From assembly GCA_023548195.1 (NCBI GenBank), contig JAJHZJ010000014.1, forward strand, positions 14,112,718 to 14,176,717: a stretch of 64,000 bases of DNA, in the 5' to 3' direction. The DNA is from Bettongia penicillata ogilbyi. Its lineage: Eukaryota; Chordata; Mammalia; Diprotodontia; Potoroidae. Shown here in pieces: positions 1-10,124 of the stretch (position 1 is its first letter; each line of letters starts with the position of its first letter). A model generated the notes under the pieces. That model did no database searches, had not been told where the DNA came from, and worked only from the letters and a program-made list of their open reading frames with translations. The translations under genes were made by a program, and so were the position numbers.

Positions 1-27
1 CTTATTTTTCTTCCTTTTTGGGGGCAT
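1..27 (-). CDS. L1 ORF1p, first nine codons (partial, runs off left edge)
   Basis: The minus strand from base 27 reads MPPKRKKNK. This matches the N-terminus MPGKRKKNK of the intact ORF1 at 40,159 with one substitution. ORF1p is the trimeric RNA-binding chaperone of L1. Only the basic N-terminal tip is inside the window, so nothing can be said about its integrity. The start is chosen by alignment with the other copy and because the 5'UTR upstream carries stops. Confidence 0.75.
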
Positions 28-288
28 TTTCCCAGCCAGTTACTTGACTTCTGAGATTCCTCTCCACCCCCGCCTAGATCCGCCCAGCTAATGCTTGGGG
101 TCTGAGATTCAAATGCTGCTCCCCAGCCTCAGGGCTTTCAGGGGTGGGCATGGCTGCTATTCAATGTGAGCTTAAGTTCTGGTGCTCAGGTGGGGGCAGG
201 GCTGCCTCCCAGGCTCAGTTCCCTCAAGGGGTTTATGCAGAGATCTTCGGTAATGTAGCAGAGCTCCTGCCTGCTCCGGAAGTCCTGG

Positions 289-352
289 GCCACTGTTGCC
301 TCTGCTGCTGCCTCTGCCGCTGCCTCTGCCACTGCCTCTGCTGCTGCCTCCC
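289..352 (-). repeat. 12-bp tandem repeat in L1 5'UTR
   Basis: About five imperfect 12-bp units of the type CTGCTGCCTCTG / CCGCTGCCTCTG lie in tandem. The sister 5'UTR at about 40,424-40,447 has only about two units. The repeat therefore differs in copy number between two otherwise very similar elements. It resembles the length-variable tandem units known in some mammalian L1 5'UTRs (for example mouse L1 monomers), though far shorter. Confidence 0.75.
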
Positions 353-710
353 AAGGGGGCCTGAGCCAAGGAGACACCCTGCTCCCCTCTCGGCCAGCCC
401 AGACGTCTCTCTCACTGACCTGGTGTGCCTGTGGGTGGAGGGACCTTCGTGGCTGCCAGAAGTTCCGTCCCTGAAGTCTGCTCGGATCTGCTCCCCTCGG
501 GCCACATGGCCAGGGCAGGGCAGGGCTGTCCTCTGCTGTCCGCAGTGTGATGGACCCCTGGGGATGGCTTTTCTGGGCTCTCTGGATTGGAAATCTCCTC
601 CACTGTGTTTCTGTGCAGCTTGCACTGCTCCAGAATTTGTGGGGAGTTCTTTTTACAGGAAATTTATGGGCTGTGGGCTCAGAGCTAGCATACGTGAGTC
701 TTTCTACTCC

Positions 711-720
711 GCCATCTTGG
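711..720 (-). promoter_or_regulatory. YY1-like motif at L1 5' end
   Basis: GCCATCTTGG on the plus strand (CCAAGATGGC on the element's strand) sits at the extreme 5' end of the element. YY1 binds CCATnTT-type sites, and a YY1 site at the very 5' end of human L1 is known to direct accurate start-site use. The same motif occurs at the 5' ends at 29,070-29,079, 40,790-40,799 and 63,288-63,296. The function here is inferred from position and motif. Confidence 0.6.
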
Positions 721-733
721 CTCCTCTCAACCA

Positions 734-1254
734 AACTTTTAATGAAATATCTTCAAATGTAACCTCCTTCATGTAGTCCCTGGTCATCAAGATACATGAT
801 CTTTACTTTTTTTTTCAGCTTAAATAACACTCTGAACCTCCCTTTTCAGTATTCACCTTCTATATTATATTTCCTGTATATGTCTCATTCATCCCTTCAT
901 AGAGGAGGAACTTTTTTTTCTTTATCTTTGTATCTCCTGAAGCACCTGGTATGCTATAACAAATAGTAGCCACTCAAACATTTGTAAAATTGAATTAAAT
1001 TAATAAGATTAACTGAATTCACCATTAAGAAATTCAGGTATGGACTAGATTTTAGGGGTTCCGTCTAATCCTGAGATTCTTTTATTCTATGAAATCAGCT
1101 AACAACAGTCAAGAAAACTCAAATATTCATCCCGTAAGTAGAACTGTGCTCTCATATGAACGCTGACAAAGTCTTCTTTGCCAAAGGTTTGTGAATTTTT
1201 TTGGAAAAGAAGGTTTTCTCTCACATAAAAAGGGAAAAAAGCACTTTCCTCACA
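734..1254. other. Mostly non-repeat spacer with L2 3' tail and MIR tail
   Basis: No gene is visible. At about 915-1,005 (+) the stretch reads like the 3' end of an L2 LINE (CACCTGGTATGC then AGCCACTCAAACATTTG, the 'cacatagtaggcactcaataaatg' type tail). At about 1,045-1,100 (+) a MIR-type 3' end is likely (ATGGACTAGAT, then GATTCTTTTATTCTATG). The rest shows nothing recognisable. Confidence 0.45.
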
Positions 1255-1410
1255 ATAACCCTCTGAAATGAAAATGCAGGTACTAGTATTCCTCTTTTAC
1301 GATTAAGGAAACTGAAATTGAGAGAGCTAAAGAAATTTTTTCATATCATATAGTTAGTAACTAGCAGAGCAGAAATCTAAACTCAGACCTCCCAACTCCT
1401 TTTCTAGGGC
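1255..1410 (-). repeat. MIR-family SINE (antisense)
   Basis: Antisense MIR core: AAGGAAACTGAAATTGAGAGAG, then a decayed 'cacatagttagtaa' block, then ACTCAGACCTCCCAACTCC. The order matches the antisense MIR arrangement (lower-strand core, then tRNA-related head). Divergence is high, as expected for an ancient mammalian SINE. Confidence 0.6.
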
Positions 1411-1534
1411 TGGTTCAACCAAATGACAGCTGCCATTAAATACATATTAAATTTCTTTGTATGTTGGTAAAGAGAAAATATATTGCTTTCAAAAATACCT
1501 GAAGAAAAATCCCTGCTATTTTCTGTCCAAATGC

Positions 1535-1740
1535 TAATGATAATAAGTAGAATTTATATTGCTCTTTAATGTGCGTTCCAAAAGTTAATTTATTTGATCC
1601 TTATACAACTCTGTGAAGTGGTGGGTACTCAATCCTCCTTTTGTAGAAGAGGAAATTGAGGCTGAGATGTTAAATGATTTGCCTGAAATCAAACAGCTGG
1701 AAAATACTTGGGATAAGATTCAAATGCATGTTTTCCTTAG
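1535..1740 (-). repeat. MIR-family SINE (antisense)
   Basis: The order of blocks is TTTATATTGCTCTTTAATG, GATCCTTATACAACTCTGTG, AGAGGAAATTGAGGCTGAGA and AAACAGCTGGAAAATACTTG. This is the typical antisense MIR/CORE-SINE series. It abuts the plus-strand marsupial SINE that starts at 1,741. Confidence 0.65.
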
Positions 1741-1995
1741 GTGACTAGATGGCACAGTGGATAGAGCAATGGGCCTGGAATCAGGAAAGTGTATGTTCAA
1801 ATTGGCTTCAGATGATTATTAGTTGTGTGACTTTGGGCAAGTCAATGAACCTCTGTTTGTCTCAGTTTCATCCACTGTAAAATGAGGATGCTAACAACAC
1901 TTAACTCTCAGGACTGATGGGAAGGTGAAGTAAGATGATATTTGTAAAGTATTTATCACGAGTGCCAGGCACATAGTAGGTGTTATAGAATTGCT
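1741..1995 (+). repeat. Marsupial CORE-SINE (MAR1/MON1-type)
   Basis: A tRNA-like head (GTGACTAGATGGCACAGTGG, ATAGAGCAATGGGCCTGGAA) is followed by the CORE region (TGTGTGACTTTGGGCAAGTC, CTCAGTTTCATCCACTGTAA) and an L2-like 3' part (GCCAGGCACATAGTAGGTG, then ATTGCTTATGACTTTCCC). The head form GGCACAGTGGATAGAG is characteristic of marsupial MAR1/MON1/WALLSI-type SINEs and is the best lineage clue in the window. Confidence 0.8.
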
Positions 1996-1999
1996 TATG

Positions 2000-2216
2000 A
2001 CTTTCCCTTTCTCCTTCCTGACTCCAAGTCTTATACTTGATCAGAGGTGGGGAACCTGTGAACACATGTGACTCTCTAGTGCAGCCCTTTGATTTAGTTA
2101 ACTACAAACCATGGATTCAGTCAAAGGGCCATACTTGAGGACCTAGAGGGCCACATGTATCCTCAAGGCTGCAGGTCCCCACCTCTGCACTTGATCAGCT
2201 GAGCCACCTAGCTACC
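2000..2216 (-). repeat. SINE head fragment (antisense), split by a MITE
   Basis: TTCCTGACTCCAAGTCTTAT (left) and CAGCTGAGCCACCTAGCTAC (right) together form the antisense head of a MIR/MAR-type SINE ('cctgactccaagtc...ccactgagccacctagct'). The two halves are separated by the hAT-like insertion at 2,042-2,187, with a matching 7-8-bp sequence at the break. Confidence 0.55.
2042..2187. mobile_element. hAT-type MITE (146 bp)
   Basis: The stretch starts CAGAGGTGGGGAACCTG and ends CAGGTCCCCACCTCTG, which are near-perfect terminal inverted repeats of about 16 bp. It is flanked by TACTTGAT (2,034-2,041) and CACTTGAT (2,188-2,195), an 8-bp target-site duplication with one mismatch. CAG...CTG ends and 8-bp duplications are the hAT hallmark. 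The interior has no coding capacity, so the element is non-autonomous. It resembles the Charlie-related MITEs found in marsupials; the exact family is not verified. Confidence 0.8.
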
Positions 2217-2299
2217 TTTGAATTCTTTGCCAAAACCACACTCAAAATATCTGAAAATTTTATAGTCAAAACATTTCCCTTTGCCTGTGCAGAAAGTTT

Positions 2300-2475
2300 A
2301 AAGAGAATCATATATATGGAAAAGAACTCACAAGCCATCTAGTCCAATCCCTCATTTTGCATTCAAGGAAACTGAGATTTAGAAAGATCTGGAGGTTTAA
2401 AGTCACTGAGAATAAGCATCAGAAGTGGGCACCCAGCTCCTCTGCTTCCAGAGCCAGTGTCCTTTCTACAGTGTC
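2300..2475 (-). repeat. MIR-family SINE (antisense)
   Basis: The stretch begins with GAATCATATATATGG and CATCTAGTCCAATCCCTCA. It continues with TTTTGCATTCAAGGAAACTG and ends with the decayed head region near TTCCAGAGCCAGTGTCCTTT. This is the usual antisense MIR3/MIRc-like order. Confidence 0.6.
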
Positions 2476-4341
2476 AGGACATACTGGTATGGTGTTGTTT
2501 CAATATCTGCTCTTTCACATCAGGGAATATGATCACTTAGTCTGACATTGCCATTTAAATTTCTTGAACAACGAAGACTTGGTATGAACTCCCAAGTTAT
2601 TATGATAGCTAGAAAAGTCAATGAAATACCAATAAAAGTGTGGGAAAGCATTTTTAAAATCTGCAAAAATTTTTATACAACTGTCATGTAAATATTGTTG
2701 TCATTATATGAGTTACATGAGTTGATGAGTCAAAGAAGTTGAAGCAAGCCTTACTTTGAGTATAGAATTTTTCTGAATGGGCTGGTGGAGTTTCTCTGGG
2801 TCCCTAAAGAAGGAATACCCAGTGGACGCTTGGTCCTTATTTGCAGCTATTTTTGCCCTCAGAAAGATAGACAGCTGCTATTCTAGCTGGTCAAATTTTG
2901 AGTAACTTGAAATGCAGTGGTTTCTTCTCATTCCCTGTCATTTAGTGAATTTGTTAATGGAATTCCATAGCTCTAATTCAGAGTTTTAACTATATAAGTG
3001 AATCCCTGAAATTTTTCAAAGCAATTGATCCCTGTTATAGTTCCCTCTCTGGGAAATTGGAAAAAAATCTGTATTGGATGAAATGGTTTAGGAAGTATGT
3101 ATGAAGCTATCTTTAAAAAATTACAGAATCCCCATCAAGTTATCCTGAACTGTGGGTATGCAGAGGTAAGTGGTTTTTGGATGTCTAAAGCAACACAATT
3201 GCCATTCACTTAGATCATTTAAAGAAAATTACTTGGTAACCTTCTAATATTTCCATGTGTAGGGGCTCTGGGGATTGCAATGAGGATAAAAAGGGGAAAA
3301 CCATTTACCAGAATGGATTAGCTTGGTTAGAAAATTTCACAAATCTCATGGGCCCAGCTGCACAAATAAAACCTCCCTTGCAGGTGGAATTCACTCTGTG
3401 CAGACTGGAGAGGGGTGGGTGACCTTGGAAGCAGAATAAAATGCAAAGGAGATGGCTGAGCTGGCTGATTTTGCTAGTGCCTGGTTGGTAGGAGAAGCAA
3501 AATCTTTGCCAGACTGAGAGTTTATTTTAAGTGTAACTAAAAGGAACTAAGTACCAGTTACCACAAGCAAGGGTGATCTTTATCTTCTTTTTTTGGTCTG
3601 TGGGAAGGGGAAGGAATCTTGAAAGATTCCAGCAGCTGCAGGTTTCAGAAAGAGAAACTCTCCCGCACATTTCTTAAGTGTCCTGGATTTTTTGCACACT
3701 ACCTTGCATTAGAAAAAATAAATGAAGGAGAGAGTTTAATACGTTTCTAAGCTTATTACACCAAGTAGATGTTAGCAAGTAGCCAAGCATTTAATAGTCA
3801 GCATTTTCTCCCCAGAAAATTTATGTGTACTAGGCAGTGATTGTTTTGCTAAGGCTCTGTGCTATCCTCCTTTACTTGGTTTTCCTCATGAAAAATTCTG
3901 TCAGGGCACCTGTAAGACCTCACTTTGAGAGATGGTTAATGTGTTAATTACCCAGAACCCCAAAATGTAAGCTGCAAACAAATGAAAGCTGCATTTACAA
4001 TCAATCAGTTTTATGACCTTCTGATGGTGAAAGTATCAACACCATTTACTCTGGGAGACCTCACAGCATTCCAGAACATCTGGATCCTTAAGTTTCAGTT
4101 AAAACCAAAGAAGATGTGACTCATTTATCAGAACTTTGCACAAAAGAGAGCTACCTTTGATAGTTGGACTGTCTTGGGATTTTTTTCCCTAAAGAAATAC
4201 ATATTTCTTTTAATTGAAAAATTATCTTAGATGGTTTTTAAATGATCTATCATTTGGGAATCCCTGCTTCCCTTCAAAATAATGAATTAGAATTGTTTTT
4301 CTATGAATTGTAACCTGATAGTCTCTTTCCTTCTTTCTTTC

Positions 4342-4344
<3 letters not shown>
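2476..4344. other. Non-coding spacer without recognised repeats
   Basis: About 1.9 kb with no gene or family repeat I can name. Composition is ordinary AT-rich DNA. The only structure seen is the first copy of the 58-bp direct repeat (3,231-3,288). It could be intergenic or intronic; no splice-bounded coding exon is visible. Confidence 0.5.
3231..3288 (+). repeat. 58-bp direct repeat, copy 1
   Basis: ACTTGGTAACCTTCTAATAT... to ...TGAGGATA. It matches 4,516-4,573 at about 54 of 58 positions in the same orientation. The block is not part of any dispersed repeat I recognise, so this looks like a local duplication. Confidence 0.85.

Positions 4345-4418
<74 letters not shown>
4345..4418 (+). repeat. 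(TC)n microsatellite, about 37 units
   Basis: An essentially pure TC dinucleotide run of 74 bp, followed by a CT-rich degenerate stretch to about 4,465. It lies between the two copies of the 58-bp direct repeat. Long Leu/Ser or Arg/Glu frames across it are artefacts of the repeat. Confidence 0.95.
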
Positions 4419-4420
<2 letters not shown>

Positions 4421-4515
4421 CCTTTTCTTTTCTCCCTTTCCTCTTCTCACTCCTCTTTCCATTCTCTTTCCCTACCACACTAGGGGGAGATCTAGGCCTA
4501 GACTGACAACTGACA

Positions 4516-4573
4516 ACTTGGTAACCTTCTAATATTTCCATGTGTTGTGACTCTGGGGATTGCACTGAGGATA
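4516..4573 (+). repeat. 58-bp direct repeat, copy 2
   Basis: Second copy of the block at 3,231-3,288, with three differences in the middle and one near the end. Flanking bases diverge immediately on both sides. Confidence 0.85.
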
Positions 4574-4589
4574 CCTTTGCTAGCATGTG

Positions 4590-6400
4590 TTCTTTAGTAA
4601 ATTATTCAATCCCACTTTACCTATTTCTCTGCCTGAAAAATGGGGAAAGAATTACTTAGCCACGTAAGTTGAAAGACTGCTTTGTCATCATTAGACCCCA
4701 AAATATCAATGAAAAGCATAATTATAACAAAATGTGAGATAAATATCTGCAACAATCTTTGGTTTCTTTTCAAAGCCAACATTGCTTAGCCTTTTGAATG
4801 AAAACTTCTGGTCCCACATGCAAAGTAACTAGCTTTGATACTTAGAAAATATGATTTGTGAGGTGTCAACGAAGACCAAAGGATCTCCAAAACCTGTTTC
4901 TTTTGCAGAGTTCTTTGCAAAAGTCATTTTGCCAATGTATTGCAATATAGGCACATGAACTCTGATTGCATTCAGGGATTATTAACCATATCAAAGGATT
5001 TATCAGGAAAATCTCAAGTACATTTTGCCCCAAGCACTTTCCCCTTCATTACTATACTGGAGAAAATGAAAAACATCTGTTATTCATTCATTTGCAAGTT
5101 ACCCATCTAAATGTGTGTGCTATACCCCCAGTAAGTGAGTGTGTTATGCCAGTGGTTTCCAAATTTTATGTAGTAAGCCTTCCTTTTTTTATAAAAAAGC
5201 TCGTTATTTACCCTTCTTTTCATAATATAAACTATGCAATTAATTTTCTTACCTTGCATTTTATTAAAATAAAATTAATAATTTATTATAATATAAATCA
5301 TTGGCACATAAAATATATGCACATCTATCATTGATAAAAATTCTTTACAATTTTAATATTTGTAACATAAAATATAATATTATAGTACAATATTATTAGT
5401 GTGATAGGTAGACTCATTTTTGGTCTATAATTTTTTTTTGAAATGTCATTGCTAATATTGCCATTCATAATTTATTTTCAATCAATAATCAAAATTGGTA
5501 TGTGAAGTAACTATAACAGAAACACTGTTAAGAAATCAAATAGTGGTAAAATATGTCTCTTTGCTTTATCAGCCAGAGAACTCTATTTCATATAGCCAAA
5601 AAATACAAAAATTTTTAGTTTCAAATGCTTATTTAAAATACTACTTTAGATAAGACTAAATATATCCTATTTGTTGATGAGAAATGGCTTCCTTATCTAG
5701 TCTGTTTAGAAACTGCTACATCTTTAAAATGAGATAAGAATTGTACTTGTAGACTTTTCAAGTGGTTGATAAATAGCCTACTTTCTTCTGTTTGATCAGC
5801 AAACCAGTTACTTTTTGAGTAACAAAATATAATTTTATAAACTTATTATCCACAGACCTAACCTTTTCATAAATACCTCCACTTTATCTTTCTAGATCAT
5901 AGTAAAAATTTAAGAACTTTGAGTTGATTCAAAGGACTTGGATTTTCAAAAATATTTACCATATATTCAACTTTATTACAAAATTATTTTTATGAAATGC
6001 ATTTATTTCATCTCTATTTATGTCACTAAGAAAAATGACAATTTCTTCTTTAGGCTCAAATATCCCTCAAACTACTTTGACCTGAGAAAGCCAGTGTGTT
6101 TTACAGTAGTATAATAAAGTCACTTTATAGTAATATAATAAAGTCATTTCAACAGATTTAAAAAAAAGTTGATTGCTCTTGAAACAACTTGAAAAATCAA
6201 TATATAGCTCCCCCCTCATATTTCTCCATATAAGATTATTGTGTTGAAATTACATGAGGGGACACATTTTAAACTAGGGCCTATAGACCTATATCAAGGT
6301 ATTGATGATCTATCAGTGAAAAGTCCAATACAATTCCCTTAAATCATATCATTTTTAAAAAAGACCTTATATATTGCATTGAAAATTTCTCTTGACATAA
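4590..6400. other. AT-rich non-coding spacer
   Basis: Roughly 1.8 kb with no gene, RNA or named repeat. From about 5,200 to 5,500 the sequence is strikingly A/T-rich with many TAATAT/ATAAAT words. Near 6,100-6,150 a short doublet (AGTATAATAAAGTCACTT / AGTAATATAATAAAGTCATT) is a local duplication of about 25 bp. Confidence 0.5.
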
Positions 6401-6404
6401 CAGT

Positions 6405-6560
6405 GACAGTTCATGCTAAAAGATCTGGTTTCAAATTCCACCTCTGCTAATGACTTACCTGTGTGACCTGTAGGTCAAGGTCTCTCTTTGCCTCAATTTC
6501 CTTATTAGCAAAATAAAGGGATTACATTATATCAACTGTGATTCTTGCATACTCAAAAAC
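6405..6560 (+). repeat. MIR-family SINE (sense)
   Basis: Sense MIR order: TTTCAAATTCCACCTCTGCT, then ACTTACCTGTGTGACCTG, then CTTTGCCTCAATTTCCTTAT, then AATAAAGGGATTACATTATA. These correspond to the MIR core and 3' part. Confidence 0.65.
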
Positions 6561-6764
6561 TAAGATCCTTGAAATTCAAGTAGCATATTTAACTATATTT
6601 GTTACTTCATTCATTTGCAATGTAAAATAGAAAGATTTTAGTTTCTCAATTAATTTCAAAGGTTTTTGGGCTTGTAGGAAATTCTCTTTCCCAGCACATC
6701 ATTTGCAAATGGAACCATTCAAAGCCACTTTTTATATGATCCACCAAACACTGGGGAAGAGAAT

Positions 6765-6845
6765 ACACACACATGTACATATATGTAAATATGTATACAT
6801 ATACATGTGCACATGTATGTATACACACGCATATATATAAATATA
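6765..6845. repeat. Imperfect (CA/TA)n tract
   Basis: A mixed tract of ACAC, ATGTAC, TATATG and GTATAC words, rich in short palindromes, spanning about 80 bp. No coding meaning; probably a decayed compound microsatellite. Confidence 0.7.
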
Positions 6846-7374
6846 GTATAGGTCTTTTTGAGATTGGAAAGAATGAGAATCTGAAGAGGTGTCCATTGGT
6901 TAGAAAATAACTGAATAAATTATAGTAAATATTTAGAAATGAGGTGATATAAAAACAAAAAATATAGGTGAAATTTTCTTTAAAAAGAGCATTAGAGTAA
7001 ATGATGAGTAGTAAAATGAAAAGAAATTACTTTCGGAGGAAGGAGTTCCTCCATCCAACGAAATTTTGCATAAAATCATCAGAAAATTTTTAGTGTTTAG
7101 AAGGAAGACTCCTGGGACGTTCCAAAGCTTGCCAAAACTCAGGTAGAAGAGGCTAGTAAGGAGGGAAATGCAATTAGTTGGAGATTTTCCACAATTTGTA
7201 AGAGGTGCTGCAGGGGACAGAAGCAGACCTCAATAGGTGAATGCACAGAAACATGGAATCAATTATTCCATATATGTATGCACATGCATATGCTCATGTC
7301 CTTTGGACCTTCCAAGATTTTTGAGTCATCATAAAAGATGGGACCAAATTTTACTTGAGGGCATGTTCAAGGAG
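6846..7374. other. Spacer without clear content
   Basis: No gene seen. Parts of 6,860-7,300 could be remnants of a LINE 3' end (A-rich, ACTGAATAAATTATAG-type words), but I cannot assign them firmly. Confidence 0.3.
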
Positions 7375-8150
7375 TAAGATGGCTCAATACCAGGACAATC
7401 TATTGAGAACAACATGTTTGGTCATGTCCTTTTCCCACATCAGCCAAAGGTGGGATTGTTGGTGATTACTGACGAAGATGGCAGAGATAATGCCAAGGCC
7501 TGTTCTCATGTTGTCACCAGGGGGAGGCAAAAGCCATGTAATATGGCAGAGAATAGGACTTGATTCCAGCCACCTAATCCTTATAGGGCAGTAACATTTA
7601 GATTGAAGATGGGACACAACCAGGGAGGTTCTCATTATTCCAATCAAGAATGCTCCTCTAGAGTAGGCACAAAAAATTAAGTCTGGAGATGTGAACAAAG
7701 AGAATGTTCAAAGCTCAAAGAAGAAGTACTATTGGTTAAAATATTCCTCAGAGAGAAACTCAGAAGAGGAGAATAACTCTACAAAAATACAAGTAACACT
7801 TCAGGGGGAGGAGGCAAATGATTTTTGCCACAAGGATTCTGAGAGAAGAAATTAAGCAAGAGATTAAAAAATAAAATTAGAAGTCTTTGGGGAAAAATTG
7901 GAAGGATAATCAATAGCTGAGATCCAAAGCGGGAAATGATGGTGCAAAAAGTAGACCTTATGGGAAAAAACAAACTAGACAAACAGGATACAATGACTCC
8001 ATGAAAAGAGAAATATTAGCACAAAGTCAAAAGGTGGAAAAGTTAGAATGTGATTTTAATATTAAAAACAACTGACTTGGAAAACAGGTCAAGGAGAAAT
8101 AATTTAAGAATAATTGATTTCAAGTCACATGATCAAAACATAGTGGACTT
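7375..8150 (+). pseudogene. Old L1 5' end and ORF1 (broken)
   Basis: A plus-strand L1-like start (AGTAAGATGGCTCAATACCAGG, 7,375 on) leads to an A-rich coding region. Near 8,065-8,135 the reading gives TDLENRSRRNNLRIIDFKSH. This is the conserved ORF1p segment between coiled coil and RRM domain that is also seen as DLENRSRRNN in the intact ORF1 at 39,074-40,159. Many stops and frameshifts break it. The element is cut off at about 8,150 by unrelated sequence. It is clearly older than the other L1s here. Confidence 0.65.
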
Positions 8151-8500
8151 AGGCCTTTTGCATGGTTCCTACTAATTCTCAAATCCCTTTCCCCTAAAAA
8201 GGAGACCTGTTCCAGGTTTAGAACAATTGCAACTGAATTAACACCAGAGAATGATTATCATTATACTCAACACTCTTCACTAACCAGTCTCCAGGCTTTC
8301 ATCAACGATTTATAAACCGGCCCTTGGTTTGTGCCTGTGTCCTACGTAGAAACTACTTTCCTGTTTTGGAGAGTGCAGGTACATCTCACTACATGCCCTG
8401 GCTCCAACCCCAAAGCAAGTACTGTTTATGCCCAGTCATTCTATCTTGATAGTGGAGAAAATATAGTTGTCTTATATTTTGAGTGACTGCTAGGTTATGA
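8151..8500. other. Non-L1 segment inside old L1 mosaic
   Basis: L1 similarity stops at about 8,150 with GGCCTTTTGCATGG. The 350 bp that follow have a different, more balanced composition. I cannot name the repeat. It may be an insertion or an old rearrangement junction. Confidence 0.4.
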
Positions 8501-9513
8501 ATGTCCAAGGCTAGAGGAACTCTCTTCCCATTCTCAATGAAACTTTTAAAAAAAATAGAAAATGCTGGTTTAGCCCAGAAAGAGAAGAAAAACATGAAAA
8601 CCAAGGAAGGAACAGAGGTAGGAGGTCAATGTGAGTGGCTGGCTGCACCAGGTTTCAAAGAGGAGAGATTGAAAATCAATTTCTGCCCCCCAGAAGCTAC
8701 TTAAGTCAGAGACAAGACGTAAATGTGCCAAAGTGAGAAGATGAGGCAGCTTTGCAGTCTACCTCCTGGGTCAGTAGCCACTATCAATGAGAGAGGAGTG
8801 AGAAATTGAGTGACAGAAAAATAGAAGGATAAAATGCCTGAAACACCAAAGATTTCCAGAGAAACCAAATTCAATTAAAAATCTAAACCACAAGGAAATG
8901 AATCAGCAGAAAAGATGCTAAAACTAGGAGAATAGATAAATACTAAACCTTCTAAAAGAGTACATAGCTCTTTAGAATTATGACACGAAGAGAAGTGGAC
9001 CAATGCCTGATAAAGCAAATAATTCTTTCTAATCCTAAGAGAGTATGGAACAAGAAAAGGAAATTAGAGAAGGGCTGAAAAGGGAAATGAAATTTATATA
9101 AGAAAAAAGTTCAACAGGAAGAAAGGTTAGGATTTATGACTTTCAAAACAGAAACAATTAGAAATTTGAAGAAAAAGAGAATTTAAGGACTGAGGTAAGT
9201 TTCTCTAAAGAAGCCAAAAAAAAAAACCCAACAGATTTGTAATACAAAAATATTGAATTGGAGAGAAATCTGGCAGAAGAGAAGCAAAAAGTAATATTAA
9301 AATTATTTCTATACATATCAAAGCCATTGGCCTCAATGATAGAATGCACAAAAATAATTTAAGGACAGTCATTTTCCTAGAAGAGTATGACATATGAAAA
9401 ATCTGAACACCACAATGCAGGAAAAATACAAGAAAATTGACTAGAAGTTCTAAATGCAAAAAACCCCAAAGCATTCATTAAAGGAATGCACAGATAGGCT
9501 CCAAGAAAATACA

Positions 9514-9549
<36 letters not shown>

Positions 9550-10020
9550 AACAACAACACCCCCATATTCTTCAGACTCCGAGATATATAATGATCACAT
9601 TTAACAACTCCAATAAAACAAATTCTTTAGTCAGGCAGAAGAAAGACTTTCAAATATAAAAGAAAGAAAATTTGAATAACACAAAATGCTCACACTCACT
9701 AGAAACTATGACAGGAATGAAATAATGTGTTTCAAAAAGCAAAGGAGCTCAACATGTTATCCAAAATATCAAACACTGTACACTAGCACTTAATCAACAA
9801 TTTTGAAAGATGAACATTCAACCACAAAAATGGATTTTCAGATATTCCTACAAAAATAAAATAAAACCAGATACAAGCAGAATATCAACTTGTAAACAAC
9901 AGAATCAGAAGATACCACAAAATACAAATTACCATTTCCCACTTGGCCTCTGGTTAAACAAGCATGGTTTCTGCTGTGATGCTCTGGGATGCTGACATGT
10001 ATTGGCAATATACTGTGGCT
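8501..10020 (+). mobile_element. Old L1-like remnant, ORF1-type region
   Basis: A-rich plus-strand LINE remnant. Pieces read like decayed ORF1 (for example a start-like ATGCCTGAAACACC at about 8,838, then short Lys/Glu-rich frames), all interrupted by stops. A (CA)n run sits within it. The right boundary with the TOP1MT-like retrocopy is around 10,020-10,125. Family assignment is by composition and scattered similarity only. Confidence 0.4.
9519..9549 (+). repeat. (CA)n microsatellite
   Basis: About 15 perfect CA units followed by an imperfect CAACAACAAC tail. Confidence 0.95.
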
Positions 10021-10124
10021 TAAAAGAATAGCCCTTAGCATGTGCTATGACACCAAGTCTAGTTATCTCCTGAATGCTTGGAGAACACAGTACCTCTGAC
10101 TGGGGACAGCATAGAGAAGGGAGG

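Larger units (their letters stand above)
1..733 (-). mobile_element. L1/half-L1 5' end (5'UTR plus first ORF1 codons)
   Basis: Read on the minus strand this is the 5' end of an L1-family element. It begins near 727-733 with a GAGGAGCCAAGATGGCGGAG-type start and reaches an ORF1 initiation codon at 27-25. It is nearly identical over most of its length to the 5'UTR of the half-L1 at 40,160-40,809, including the flank of the ATG. The rest of the element lies left of the window, so whether it is a full L1 or an ORF2-less half-L1 cannot be told. Sequence from 734 rightward no longer matches the other copy, which fixes the 5' boundary. Confidence 0.9.

Noticed and set aside
144..776. 210-codon open frame on the plus strand, Cys/Leu-rich
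   Set aside because: It is antisense to the L1 5'UTR. The GC-rich tandem repeat keeps it open, and the sister copy at 40,227-40,864 shows the same shadow with a different length.
4303..4586. Ser/Leu and Arg/Glu repeat frames
   Set aside because: Products of the (TC)n microsatellite. The same applies to 54,388-54,738.
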